Shown piece after piece: positions 10,112 to 23,713 of a stretch of DNA of 64,000 nucleotides; the first letter of the stretch is position 1; the number at the start of each line of letters is the position of its first letter. Below the pieces are notes generated by a model. It worked only from the letters and a program-made list of their open reading frames with translations. It was not told the DNA's origin and did no database searches. The position numbers and the translations under genes were made by a program. Source of the DNA: Pochonia chlamydosporia 170 (lineage: Eukaryota; Ascomycota; Sordariomycetes; Hypocreales; Clavicipitaceae); assembly GCF_001653235.2 (NCBI RefSeq), contig NC_035793.1, positions 2,728,001 to 2,792,000 on the forward strand, read 5' to 3'.

Positions 10112-13100
10112 TTACAGGGCAGCATGTCCGCTCACAGACATACGTCTGACCTGCTCGGCGCCATCTGGCTTGCCAGTCATTTTTGCCATACGCTTCGACA
10201 TGCTGCATTAATTTCGTTAGTGACGGCTCTTTGTGTTCTCTCTCCGGATGTATGTACTTACAAGTCAAAGAAGGCAAACTGGCTAGGCTCGCTGCCAAAC
10301 TCATACACGAAGCGACTAGCCAAGTAGCTACCAAAAATGGCTCTCAGGTAGGTGTCCGGCACGCGAGAGATGATAGTATCCAAGCCAATCTTCTGGAGCA
10401 GAAGATTCGGCAAAGCATCCTTCAAGACTGCATGACGAATTTTCTCGTTAGCCCACAAGTCGGATTTCTGTAGCTCCTCATCCAAGGTAGTGATGGCAAT
10501 TGAAAGCTTGTCTGAGAGGATAGAACGAGCGACACCCGTCGCCTCGTGCTCCCGCCAGATGGCCTCGAATTCGAGGCGAGCGTTCTCGCAGATCTTGGCC
10601 TGGACCTCACGAACGTAATCATTGTAAAACTGTGGTGCCTCGCCAGTCTTGGCATCGACACACATGTTCTCCACAAACCCTGCATCATCAAATGACAGAG
10701 AAGCGAGAACCTCGAGCGAGGACGAGGTCACACCGCCCTTGTTTGCTGAAGCATCCTTGTAGAGAATGCAACCAGCAGCCTCGAGTCTCAGCTTGGCATC
10801 CTGAGTGATAAAAAGGTTGGCGCCCTCCACAATGTATGGGATGGTGGACTTTCCGTCCTTAATGAGTCTGTTGACTGAGATCAGGTCAATAGATTCAGGT
10901 CGACCACCACAGGGAACGAATGCATCTGTCATGCCTGTGTCGCGGAGATGGTACGTGTTTCGGAAGGATGTGCCGTTGGTGATCACTTCGCCAGTGGGGA
11001 GGGTCACATTGGTATCCTCGCAGAGAACGCGGTATCCTTCTTTGGACACCTTGGACATGTCATACTCGCTGATCATGGCACGCTTCTTGGCTAGGCGGAC
11101 GAGCTCATCCTTGTCAAGGCCGTTGGGGTCAGCGAGAACACCAGACCCGTCCACAATAGCAGTCCACTTCTCGTTGCCAAGGAGAATTTCGTTGCTGCCC
11201 AGGTCACCATCTGGTCCACCAGTCTGCATCTTGCGGACAGTGGCGGGGTCAAGCTCGAGCTTCCTGTAGATTCCCTTGACGTACTCGCGGACAGATAGCG
11301 TCGTCATACCATACTTGTCATGGGGAATACCTCCGAGCTTCTGTGCCTTGCCAGTGAAGAAAGACTTCCACCAGGGCGCACCTCTTGCTCTAGCATGCTC
11401 CGTTGCCCAGTTGACCAAGTCAGCCGTGTTTTCATCGGGGCCCATGAACAAAATTTCTTCCTTGCCATACAAATCCACAAGCTTGTTCTTGATGCCAGGG
11501 GTCTGGGCAGGCAACAGGAGATCGAGGATACTGTCGATGTATTTCTCAAAAGCCTCCTGGGCACGATCTTGCTGTTTCGGGTCCAGCAGAATGACACCCT
11601 TGGATCCACCTTCGGGAATATCCTTGTTTTTTCGCTGTTGGGTGCTAGCCAAACCGTAGTTCTCATCGAACAAGTTTCGGGCGTTAATCCCGTAGGCTTC
11701 CTTGCTTCTGGACTTGACAATACGGATACCACCACGGGAGATGTCTCGGAAGCGGAGATGGAAACCACGGGACTCAGCGCCAATGACGAGGAACATGCCG
11801 TAGAGCCTGCGGGGATATTCTACCTCGGGCAAGAATGCAGGATCCAAGCGGAAGCTAAGAGCAACCTTAGTAGGGGTGAAATAGTTGGTCTTGAGAATAG
11901 CGTTGTTGAAAACGCGGAAAGCAGTCATGACCATCTCATCGTGCTCATTGGCAACGGTCTTGGAGATCTTGTCCTTGAGCTTCTCATCGCTGAGAACATC
12001 CACGGCGGGGGTGACAGCGACTTGCTCGTTCTTGGCCCCGAGGTGGACGTTTGCAAAGGACGCATACAAAAGTCTGACCAATTCGGGATATGTCTGAATA
12101 ATCTCGAGGATGTAATCAGGAGTAAAAGTCTCTGTTCGCAGACGGCGCTTCAACTTGGAAAGCAAAGCAGCCTGAGCTGGGTCGTCAATGTCCAACATGT
12201 CGGACAATGAAGCATACTCAGGGCCAAGGCGGTTCAAAAAGTGCTGAACAAATACCCATGATGAATGGGCATAGACAGCCTCCTGAAGGCTGAGCTCGCG
12301 TTTTGCAAACAAGTTGTGGAACTTGTTCTGAGGCAGACAGTACAGAAGTGAGATTTCCTTGGTGATTTGATGGATAGACTCATCCAAAGGAGGGAAGTAT
12401 CCGTCTGTGTGAGTCGCCGGCTTGAGATAAATACTCATGACAGTGATGCCATTGGAGAACTGCTCAACATACTTTCTGGAGCTGGTAACTCCATAGGAAT
12501 GGTAGAGATCGCTGAGAGCAGAGAACATCCCTCGGGCTGTACGGGTACGGAATGCAACAACCAGACGCTTCTCAGCAACATCTTCAATATCAAAGACTTC
12601 GATGACAGGGCCAGTACGGTTGACGGCTAGCTCAATGATTTCCTGGTAGATTTGCTTCGTGTTTTCTGTAGCCTTCTGCCAGAAGCCAGCATCCGAGATG
12701 CGTTCAATGTCGGTCTCCTTGGGGTCTGTCTGTTCAGGGCTCTGGGGGAACTGGCACTGATACACAAAGTAGCATCGGAGTGTCGCCTTTGATGATGGGC
12801 TGGCACCAATAACAGCTGGGGAGCGGAAAGTCTCCACACGGTACTTGGTCTTGCCTTGGTGATCGAGGTACTTGGCCTCAAGACGAGACTCGTATCTAGG
12901 TCCACCAACGTTGCTCTCACCTGGCTCACTGGTATCGATATAGATAGCGTGGTCGTTTGCTTCCATGTCCAAGCGAATCTCCTCCTTCTTGTCCTCGCGG
13001 GAATAAGCCGCAACCTTGGCGGCGTAGAGGGAGCTAATGTGATTGGCAATGGCATCAGGAGTCTCAATGCGGAAGTATACATCATCGATGCCCAACTGCT

Positions 13101-13374
13101 CATAAAACCACTTGATCTGATCGTCGATCAAGGGCTGTGGGATATAGCCGGCTGAGTTCAGAATTTGCTTGACAGACTCCATCTGCTCGGTCTTTCCCGC
13201 AAACTCGGGAGCAACATAGCCCACAGTGGCAGATCGGAGTGTTCGGTGGCCATTGCCATTTGGTGGTGTTGGCATTGGAACGGAAAAATGCGTGGGCTGA
13301 GGAGAAGGTCCACGGCTGGATTCTTGGGACTGAACCTCAGCCAAGATCTTGGGTCTAGGTGCTGATGACGCCAT
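10112..13374 (-). CDS. gdh2: NAD-specific glutamate dehydrogenase (large, Gdh2 type)
   Basis: Oxidative deamination of glutamate to 2-oxoglutarate and ammonium with NAD+; this is the catabolic enzyme that lets the fungus use glutamate as carbon and nitrogen source. The main exon is 13374-10262 and the last exon 10202-10112, joined over a 59-nt intron (donor GTAAGT, acceptor GCAG). The result is 1067 residues, the usual size for the fungal ~115-kDa class. The C-terminus becomes FAFFDFMSKRMAKM followed by a 22-residue tail. The long N-terminal regulatory region is followed by the ELFV catalytic domain with IPEGGSKGVILLD (active-site Lys), the NAD-binding part around FMGPDENTADL, and ANKGGVTSSSLEVLASLSF near the end. 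ATG at 13374 (MASSAPRPKILAEV) matches where related proteins begin. The frame stays open upstream to 13836, so a longer N-terminus cannot be excluded. Confidence 0.95.
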
Positions 13375-13527
13375 TTTGTTCTGTGTAGTTTTATGTTTGA
13401 GTATGTCTGTAGAACGCCTACGAGATGAGAAATTAGCATTCTGCAATTGTGCGGCCACCATATCATGTAGAACTGTAGGCGGGAGGGGGAATGGGCTTCG
13501 AGAAAAAAAAGAAGGCAACACCACAAC

Positions 13528-13539
13528 GGGGGGGGGGGG
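13528..13539. repeat. Poly(G) run of 12
   Basis: Homopolymer about 155 nt upstream of the gdh2 start codon, C-rich on the transcribed sense. It may be a length-variable site or a sequencing weak point. Confidence 0.85.
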
Positions 13540-16500
13540 TGCGCAGTTTATGCAGTATTCGCTGGGTGAAAGTGCAGAATGAGGCTCCGATAGACAATCC
13601 AAAATGAGGGCATCGTAGATTGAAAAAATGAGCAAGACATCAGTTGCAGCATGCCAGTGCTTACTGGAACAGAAACAAAGAGGGAAATCAAAGTCGTCAT
13701 AGAAGTGCCAGGGGTTTTGGGGGAAAGAAACTGGGAAGTAGGTGAGTCCCATGGCAGCGAGATTGCGAAAACTCACCTTGGATGCTTTAGAACGTCTATT
13801 TCCAGGCGTTTTGTCGTGGGTTGATTTGCCGATCAATCAAGACAAATTCTATCACAGAAAGTATTATAGCTTCTAATTCGCTGGTGTTAGCCAAGATCTG
13901 TCGCAGAGGTACTGAGTTCGAAGACGACCGCTATGTAAGTCGGAATGTGATCGTGGGGTTGTATGGTGGGGTAATCGTTGTGTAAGTGTCTCTGGAACTT
14001 GGTCGCTTACAATTTTCTGTCGATACAAGGACCGTGTCAGCCGCGGATATTCGTCCAGACGAAATAACACGATGATCAACGGAGGCTGGATTTTTGGTGA
14101 GGAAGTGACAAGATTTATGTCAACGGCTTCCGTGGTGCACCGGCTGCTTCGAGAATTAGCAGAGTGACTTTTAGCGCAACACCCTTCCGGAGGTCGCGAG
14201 GACAAACGAGGCTAGGTAACCCCAAAGCGGCTCATTCGGCTCTAAAAAACAGTCTGGAGTTCCTGGCCTGGGGGTCTGGATACGACCAGCGTTCCGCCAC
14301 GGAGAGAGGGAGGAAGTGCGGGCAACAAGGAATTCGTACCTGAGAGGGTGTCTCAACGCGATTGCTGAATGTGTATATGCTGGCCGGAAACAGGCAAAAG
14401 GCACGATGTAGCAATTGAGGCGATTGACCTTGGAACAAAGCCGGGGATAAGGGCAACGGGCTTAGAGGTCAAGATGACGTGTAGATAAGAGGCGGGAGGG
14501 AGAAAATTGTGAAACAGCGGGAAGGTTATTGATGCCAATTGGCAAAGAGTAAAGGGTTGATGATCATCAAAGAGCCAGAACAAGGCAAACTGGACCAAGA
14601 GGCACCAGGCGACGGTCCCTTTAAGTATGATTTGCAGCTAGAGCTCCACGACACCTTTCAGAAAGGGCGGCGTCGTGCTCGAGGATTCATCTTTGTTCAT
14701 GATCCGCTTGGACTGGACTTTGGATTTGGACTTTTGCACGGCAACCAGGCCGGTACCAACAAACCTGCGGCAAGTACACACCTCGTACCTGCCGCCGCCC
14801 CTCGTGGGGTGGGCGAAGAGCATTTGAAGGGAAGGAGGGGCCCAGACTGTCCACCCCCGGTTGCGTAAGTAGACTGTGGGTACCCTGCCTTGGAATGAAT
14901 CGGCGCAGCTGCACCTTGCACCTTGCGCCTGTGCTGCCAAGAGAGCTGCCAAAGCCGTCGAGTTCTGCTCTAGTCTGGTCCATGTCAACTCAGCCAGATA
15001 CCTCCAGACCAGAGCCAAGAACCAAGCCACATCATGACCAGACAGCGTTTTGAACCCCCGGGCCCTGCCTCGCGGCATGCCGACTCCGATCACTCAATTG
15101 GCGATGGGTACGGGAAGAGAGACACCAGCCCAGGCCAGACCGGACCAGACGGCTCCTGTCTGGGCTCCTCCTGTCAACTCCAGTCCGTGGCCTGTATGCA
15201 CTGTACACCTGGCTCGGGCATAATTAGGGGTCTGGTCTGGTACCAGTGAAGAGAAACCAAACAGGCTGGTCAAAGCAAGGCAAGTGCTGGCCTGATTCCA
15301 TTTGTTGGTCTGGTGGCACAATGCTTTTAATAGAACACCTGGCACAAGACTTGTTCGTGTTCCCGCCTCTAGTCGGGTCCCTTCAAACCTAATACTACGT
15401 GGGTTCTGACATTGGAGACAGGAGCTTCAGAGTTAGCAAGACCTGCCACAGCCTGCTGCATGATTCTTAAATTATGGTCTTCGTTGACTCTTCACCTGGC
15501 TATTGTTCTCCATATGCCGCAACATAAAAATGTCTGGTACTCAACTGATACGCCGTCGACTACTGTCTGGTACCTTTCTCCCGGTCGTTTTAAGCAAACA
15601 ATCATAATACAATACCCCAGCGTGCAGGCGAAGGGGGTATGATGTTCCCGCCTCACAAAGAATCTTGCAACTTTTCACGCCCCTTCTTGTCCCTACCGTC
15701 ACCGACTTACACACCCGATCGTGATCACGACCTCAACTGACTTTGCGGCCTGCCCCAGCGAAAGATCCAGAGGCGTCCCAACTTGCTTCATTATTACCAA
15801 ATACCAAGTTGGCACTAGACTTCACCAGGAAAAAGGTGTGGCCCTGGTGGCCGGTACCTGGCCGCTCAGGTGTCAGGAACCACCGCTTTCAGTGGTCCGT
15901 GGCATCGTGGCAGCGCACCAGCATGACTTGCCCAGGCCCCTCAGTGGAGAGGGAGCCAATTGATCTTTTGCTGTACGGAGTACTTGACATGAGTTCGGTT
16001 TGGTACCAAGAAAGTACAGTACAGCAAGTACAGTAGCCGCCTGCATGAGTGCAGGATTTGGTGGTCTGGCACTGTGATGGCTGAGGCAAAATATCCCAAG
16101 CAAACTTACAAGGTATGCATTCTTGCATGTCCTCAATTTCGTGTGGGATGGTGCAAACCGCTGACTTTTCCGCTGTCGATGGGGCGGCTATTCGAGGCTT
16201 GAAGGAATTTTTCCTCGACCTCGACTTCTCTGTGCTTCTGTTGGACTTCTTTTCTGAGCCTCGCTGCAGCATCGTGGAGACGAGCTAAGCCCGATCGGTT
16301 CCCACGCCCCACTCCCTTGGTCTGGTAGTTGACCGTTGCCCTGTCTCGCGATGCATCACCAGACAGGTCAGAGATTTCTCTGGTACATTCTTGGCCGCCC
16401 CAGATGTCGCCGTGGCTGTTCCCCAGCTCGCCATTCCGTCAGTTCTTTGCCAGAAATACGGAGCACACTACTCTACTGGTACAGTGCAATCATTCAGAAT

Positions 16501-19500
16501 TGATCTCTCTTCCCCAGAGCCTTCTTGAACCATAGTTTCGCCGCTCGGACCACTCTCCCCCAACACTGCAAGAGTGAATACCTTTGTCCATCGGACATGA
16601 ATTGCGGCAGCAACGTGGATCACAACCTTGTTGCAATGTGGGTTTGATTTCGTTGGACCTTTGCCTGGTGAACGAAATTTCACCACTTGCAGAACCACCT
16701 GAAGCTTGCCTCTCAAAGATATAGATGCAACCTATTTGTGTTCCTACCTGTTTACCGAGATTTTAACATATCCATAGGGCAGCCCAGGAAGCAGCATACA
16801 GCCCAGAACCGGCAACGAGTTACCTCTGGAAGCTCGGCCAAATTCAACAAAGCAGCCAGGCTCTTTTCTTTCAAGCCCTGTTATATTAATACTTGGCGTG
16901 CAAGTGTTGACATTTTTTTTAACCGAAAGAGGCAGTGGAGGCCGCAAGGGAGTTCATCGGCACATCTTCATAAAAGTCGAAGTTCCTATGAGCCCAGGCT
17001 GTGTCAACATCCCGACATTGTATACTTCGTGCTAACAATTTTATAGTAGAGATATGGCGCTTTGTGGGAACCTCGACTCTGGACCATTTCCCTGATCGAA
17101 GTAATTCCACCATTGATCTTAACTACTGTACCATAATAAGAGAATGATGCAAGAAAATTTTGCGTCGCCAGGCACATGACACCATTCGATGTTCGCATGT
17201 ACAAACTATTGTATCATTGTACAGATCTCTGCTATTCCTCGTCATTAATAACACCTCATCTGGACGTTGACGGCTCCCCACCAGATGCATCAGCGACGAG
17301 GTGTTTTAACCGTTAGGGAATAGGATGTGCAGATGGCATGCATGGCTCTACACCCCATGGCCCTCTTTTACCGCTTGTTCGGCTTCCAGGTTCCGCGACG
17401 GATGTCTCAGGAATTGATTGAATTGAGTTACCAAAACGTGCACCTAATACTCCATACAGTATGTAGGTACTGTTTCAGACGAATTCTTAGGAATTATTGA
17501 AATTCAAATTCCTCTTCTCCCCGTTGCGCGCCCTCGGAAACTAACCTGGCGCGCCCGCCATGGATAGAAAAAGCCATCTCGAAAACATCACGGCCAAAAA
17601 CGCGGGGCATCGGAGAAGCAAACGGGCGGCGCGGGGCCCGGATAAAGATCAACGGCCGCATATTTTCACGCTCGTTCACCATCAAAATACAGTACATGTA
17701 CTCCGCACAAGCCATACGCTACACAATTTGGTGCAATCGGAGATGCATTTCTATCCCAGACATGCAGTACATTGCTGGACAAAACACGCCAGCGGAAAGA
17801 ATACCACAAGTACATGAGCCAGCCAATAGGTCCCAGCGGCCCATTGTCCTAACACTGAACGACGACCAACAGTGACTGGGCAGAAGTTTTCTGGCCGGCC
17901 AGAATCTAGATAGGGTTGGCGACCGTTTTGATGCTGTCAATAGGCTTGCTCCCTCTTCAAATTTTGGTCCAACAGCATCTGCTCATGGGCACATAAGCGA
18001 TTATGGCCTCAGGACCAGAGGCTTCTTCTCATCTACAATAATTTAAAGGAAGCAGCATTTAGACAATACATCTCTCCAACTACAATCAGCTACACTGCAT
18101 GGCTGGGTAAAAAAAGTCAAGATTTGGCCCGCAAGTTGGAGCATCATTCGGTCGGGGTCCACCTCCGGGTGCCGCCGGAGGGTGAGGAGAGGAAGCGAGA
18201 GGATGAGAGGCATGAAATGCAGCGAAACTGGAGCCACATCGGACCAGAAGAACTCCACCAGGCCACAGCCGGCGGCCGGCACCCCCGGAGGAGGCATGCC
18301 ATTGTCCAGTAGAACCTGGCGGTGATGTTGGCAGCAGGGTCATCACCATGGGAAGAGTCAACCAGGCCACTGGGCTGGAGCAAGCTTGGCCACTCTGGGC
18401 CACCCTGGGCCACGGCCTTCTGGGGCAACTGAACGAAGCCATTCCCGGTTTCTATTACCCCCAGCTTTCTCCAGACGGGCCAGGTTGACGTTTCTATTAC
18501 CCCCGTTTTACTTGATCGTGGCCCATGGCTGGCCACAAGAGCCTATCAAGACACATGCTAGACACATCGATGGTCCACTGGTAGGCTTGATGTGCCCCAG
18601 CGACCACAACTCTCTGCACACCTCGACACCCTCGCCACCCCAGTATCCTCCAGCCCACATGGGCTCAAAGTTTGCTCTCAGGCGCCAGATGACGGTGTCA
18701 TCAACGATGATCAGTCAAGTATAGCAATTTCACGGGGTAAGAAAGAACGGAGCTCATGCCGTAAATTATGCGGGCTGTAACTTTATGCGGGCTTGCCAAA
18801 GTAGCGAATTCTGCACATTGTGGCGGGGCATAAGTGTGTAAGTACCACGACAAACAGACCATTGGTGGTGATCTTCAATTAACGCTATCCTCTAATGCGC
18901 CTCCGTGGAGTACAAGAAACGAATTTTCAGACTCCAGTCTAGAAGTGTACTGCGTACATGTCTTGAAGATATGTACGGAGTATGTAGAGAAGAAGACTCG
19001 GGAGACCTAGGCAATGGCTGTGGTAAATTATGGGAACTGGTGATCTTGCCTTGGTTGTCCTGTGCCTGGGAGAGATCACTGAGATCGAGTGTCAAGAAAA
19101 ACCCCTGACGCTCAAGTATTTGAGTCAGCTGCTGCATACCAAGAGAGCCGATACATGTCAACCATTGACCAGAATGTCTATCTGGCTTGTCGAATGCCGA
19201 CTGGCTAATAAGGTGCTTTCGATGCTACGGCCTGCCGTCTCTCCATACATAGCCATCCTTGTGCAAGCGGCCAGACTGTAATAGCCTAACACACAGCGCT
19301 AGTTGCACATCACTGCCAGGAACCAAGCTTTGCAAGGATCATATCATTATCACGAAAAGCTTCACAAATCAGTGTTTTATGAGATTTCCTCCTTATTTGC
19401 AAAGTTTTGTTCGGATTATTTTGCCATTTAAAGAGAGGCGCCAGAGGACAACCACACCGATGAAGTATGGGTCGATCCTTGTTCGATGCAAAACGGTGCC

Positions 19501-20516
19501 AAACAATTCATACTTGGCATAAAACCTACAATCAATGTTCATGCCACTTGATCCCCGCGTCCTAGTTCATTGGCCCAGACCAGGCGGAGCTGGCTGGAGC
19601 TTGTATGGAGTACGGAGCACATACATACACAGCGCAGAATACTTTGGTGGGAAAAAAAGAAAGAAACATGAACCTTGAATAAACATGAAGCGAAGAAGTG
19701 GGAAGGTGGAAAGGGGGTGTGCGGTTTCCTAGCCGATTCTGGCAACAGTACGGATCACGAGGACAACAGAAAAAATATCCACTGCGAAAACAAAATAGCG
19801 TCAAGTCTCCCCAGGGCAACATGGAAAGCAAACTTTGAACACGATCAACTACGGGGTTGTGTCTCACAGTGCTGTACTGGGCTTTTTGGCCGCCAACTTC
19901 CAGTGCGGTCAAGTAAAGCAAAGTACCAAACAAGACCCCATCATGGAATGACTGGGGCCAAATATCAAGATCCCTGTGCATTGGTCACGATGCTTCACCA
20001 AAACGCCCCTTTTGGCACTTCTGGGGACACTTGTTACGTACAAGCGACGAAGTCGATTCGATGAGCCCAAGCACCTCATCAGCCTGCCTCGCACGTAACG
20101 CGCTGACCAACCGGCCAACTGGCAACATGATGGCAAAGACGAATTCTACTTGATTGTACTCGGCATGGTTGATACTGTACTTTTCAGTCAGCAAGGTGTC
20201 TCTGGCCAGGTCAACTCGAAGTCACTGAACACCTTGACTTCAAAGGTTTCAACGTCGAGTCGATCGTCCCCTGTCCTGACGCCACACCCCTTCTCACCTC
20301 CAGATGCTGGTCAATTTGATGCTTTCCGCCCTTCCGAATTTGCTATGCTGGGTTTGGTCGGGCCAGTCCACCATGGCATGGTTCGTCCCTGAGCCATTCC
20401 CGCACCCACATTGAGAAGACCAAGCCAGGCTGGAAGTGATCCCCGGATTCGCCTTCTTCCATGTTTAGCGGCATCGCAACCGATTCTCGCATGTACTATA
20501 CTTGCACTGGGGGCAT

Positions 20517-20548
20517 TGAATGAATGAATAAATGAATGAATGAATGAA
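20517..20548. repeat. TGAA tetranucleotide microsatellite
   Basis: Tandem TGAA/AATG units with one interruption in the gene-free region. Confidence 0.85.
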
Positions 20549-23182
20549 GACACGGACAGACGGGCCCTTTATCCCTGCCAACCTGGTCCCAAGCATGAGT
20601 TACTTGCATTCCCTAATGCTGTGCAACTTTAGCGATATCACTTGCTCCTCGCATTCAAATGGCTGCAGCTCTGGTACCACACGTATGTTTGCATATGCGA
20701 CCCAGCAATCAATCATTGATGAAGCGCCCGGAGCTGGATTGTATTCGTTCATGTTGGGTCCCTTTGACTTGCGCCCGCATCAAAACCTTGCGAGTCTGCT
20801 TCATTGGTGCTAGCCAAGGACCAGACAGGTTATTGCCTGCACCACCAGGGCCATGAAATAATAAGTACAAGGACCACCAGAGACGGGAAACGTCAAGTTC
20901 TAAAACCCTATGCGGCATTGTGCCCCCACTGCTGCCAATTGCTCTGCATCGCATTCCCGTAACCGCCAGCTGAGTCATGATGTGTGGTTTCGACGACCAT
21001 CAGCCTTCAATTCTTTCAATGTTGTCCAACCCTCTCCCGTAAGCATTAGTGTATCTGTATGCCATGATGATGTACCTGTACCCCCGTGCGTACTTCCTGA
21101 TGGCTTCAATGTTCCTAGTTTTGCCGCCGGGACTTGGTAAAAGCGCCGTTGACGCCCAGCCAGAAAGTGACAAAAACAAACACGCCACAGCTTCCGAGCG
21201 GGCTCCGAATCTCCCGCGACAATTCGGCCATTAATGACAATTGTAGCGGTCACGATGCTTTCCAACGTCAGGTGACTCTTCGCAGGGGCAATTCACCAAC
21301 ACAGCCCGGTCGTCTAATCGTTTGTCATTCCGCGAAAGGAATTCAAAATGCCACTACCCCTTACATTTACTCGGCTGGCTTGCGTTCGCCATTGTCAAAG
21401 AGACCACGTGAACAGTCGTAGTCAAGTCGGCGATTCCAGAAGCGGCCATGCGAAATTACCAAATCTCACATTCCTGCCCGACGATGCCAAATCGCGGGGT
21501 CTGAAGCATCGGTAACTCGCAACAATTGCCATGTACTCTGTTCGTACTTTTCACGATCCTTTTCAGTAGTGTTATTATTAGCTGGGTTTTTTAACTATCC
21601 GTACACCACTCCCCGGATTCCAACGCCCTTGCTAGCAAGGAGTAACAAGACATCGTGAATCACATGACTGGGCGCAGCACAATCCCTATTACACCTTTGT
21701 CCTTTTAATTTCGCTTGACAGCTTGATCACCCCCTTTTTCTGGTGTTTAGCGGCAATCGGAGCCTTTCAATGAGGGCATATGCTTCTAGAAGACGAATAT
21801 GATCATGTTGTCTTACAACTACTCGTGCGTACTGCTGTCGCTCGGCATTCGTACGACAACAGATCTAGATGCAAGACATCTTCAACAACATTTTTGGTGT
21901 TCCGGTGCAATTGTGTCGGTGTATTTAAAATACATGAGCTAATGATACTTGAACTTGACGGCTGGCGTAAAGCAGACATGACATGTGGTTCCTCTTTGAA
22001 TAGACTAAACCTGTGCGCATCTGGGAACGTATGCATGCTGCAGTAGCATTGACGCAGAAAGGTATATGCGTGGGCACAATAGATTCTGTTTGCGATTTTC
22101 GGTTTCTCTGGTTGAGACATCACCCATCCGTCTTCGACCAGCTATTTGCATCTGAGACCTGAACACTTGCACGCTTTCTTGGTGAACCCGCGTACCCTAT
22201 ACAAAATTGCGTGAATCGAATATTCCTTGTTTGCACGCGAATTTTACTATCATATAATAATGGATATCTTTCTTCAACCCTATATTTAGGTGATCGAGTT
22301 GATACTGGCTAATATGGTTCATGTTGGGGGGGAATTGTTGAGTAGTCTCCTACTTCTTGCAGAACTGTGTTAACAAAACAACTCCGCGAACTATCGCCGG
22401 TTAGTGGACAGACAGTACATGGCACCAGACAGTTATTAAAGTAAGTGTAGGTCCAAATGAACCGTCACACACAAGGCATGCCTAAACAACCAATGACTAC
22501 CTAGGTACTCCTGGAAAACTATCCAAGGGACACTCAGGCAAGGTCAACGTCGCCCATGCAGTGAACAGTAATGTAGGTTTCCAAAAGTGTTGTAATCAGC
22601 CAATCAGATCAAGACATGCCGTATCAATTCTAACCATCATGGCTGTATCCCGCCAGACTGTCCCTACTCTAGGACAAAAAGAAACGTGAGAATAAACAAT
22701 GAAAGCACTAAATCCCTATTGTTCACCATTTACGCCTTTTTTTTTTTTGTAAAAGTTCTTAAGTAACACATTCATCTGCATTCCGCCTGCCGCTTTCGCG
22801 AGAGCAACAATTGTATCTGGAAACACGCCACGTGACGTCTCCATTTCTTCGGCTAAACTGAGCAGGAGCCGGAACAAACCCCCGGTCAGTCGGGTGCGTG
22901 AGGTGAGCTCCTTCCAAAAAATTTGATAGAGCAGTCGTGACGCAGTTCTCGAATCGACCATACAACCAAAACGAACAATAGCATAGCGTGCGCATCACGA
23001 CAACGCCGCCCACACCGTCCAGTGTCTGCAGCTTTGTATCATTCTGCATTCACGGCATACACTATTACTCGTCCGTCGTATACACATACTCTTTCAGCCT
23101 GCACGGGGATCCTGTGGCCAGACACACCTCAACCCCTGTGACGAAGCGTCTAAATCTCTAAGCACTTCTCCTATCCGCCAAA

Positions 23183-23713
23183 ATGGTCACCCTTACCGAA
23201 GTTGAGGATGAGCACTTCCAGGCCACCCAGGCTGGTCCTGACGTCGATGACGATGATTTCACTGATACCGGTTCGTTCCCGCTGCCGCTTACGCCAGGAG
23301 GCTGAACCAAGAGCCCTTTATCTAATCAACTCTTTCCAGACTCTGAAATTTCCAATGATTCTGACTACGACCCTATGAACGAGACCCTGGCGGAACGTCT
23401 ATATGCACTTCGAGATATCGTCCCCCCTACCACGAGAGGCTGGATCTCCAGCCGTGTCAACTCCATCTCCAGCAAGGCTTGGAGTGTTTTGTCATTCAGC
23501 GGCAAGGGTGCTTGGGTGATCACCACGTCTGCTCTGTTCTTCGGTGTTCCTTTTGCTCTGTCTTTCGCCGAGGACCAGCAACTCACCGCCATGGAACAGG
23601 AGTATAACATGCGACAGACCGGAAGTGAGCTGCTGACTGCGGGCGCAGAGCAAAACACCGCTGACAAGGTTGGAGCCGCTCTGGGTGATGGTCAAGCCAA
23701 GCCCTCACTATAA
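23183..23713 (+). CDS. tom22: Mitochondrial import receptor subunit Tom22
   Basis: Central receptor and organiser of the TOM complex in the outer mitochondrial membrane; it passes presequence proteins from Tom20 to the Tom40 pore. Exons 23183-23270 and 23340-23713 (69-nt intron, donor GTTCGT, acceptor CCAG) give 153 residues, the usual length. The N-terminal cytosolic part is acidic (VEDEHF, DVDDDDFTDTD, NDSDYD), as expected of the presequence-binding face. It is followed by the conserved NETLAERLYALRDIVPPTTR, then one membrane segment at about residues 86-105 (GAWVITTSALFFGVPFAL) and a short intermembrane-space tail. The start follows CCAAA. The donor GTTCGT is slightly off consensus, but the splice restores the family sequence exactly. 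Confidence 0.95.

Larger units (their letters stand above)
13375..23182. other. 9.8-kb divergent gene-free region, gdh2 / tom22
   Basis: I can support no protein, tRNA or rRNA gene here. Open frames reach at most about 150 codons, overlap on both strands and lack domains. The region contains a G12 run (13528-13539), TACGGAGTA at 15974-15982 and 18974-18982, clusters of CCAGAC/GTCTGG (about 14970-15240), a TGAA tandem repeat (20517-20548) and a T12 run (22737-22748). Just upstream of tom22 there are CCAAT-type sequences near 22598-22608. Composition is not strongly AT-rich, so it does not look like a heavily RIP-mutated transposon block. It could hold unannotated non-coding transcripts. Confidence 0.5.

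Noticed and set aside
11320..12210. 296-codon frame antisense to gdh2
   Set aside because: The opposite strand is a fully conserved enzyme; the antisense product has no domain.
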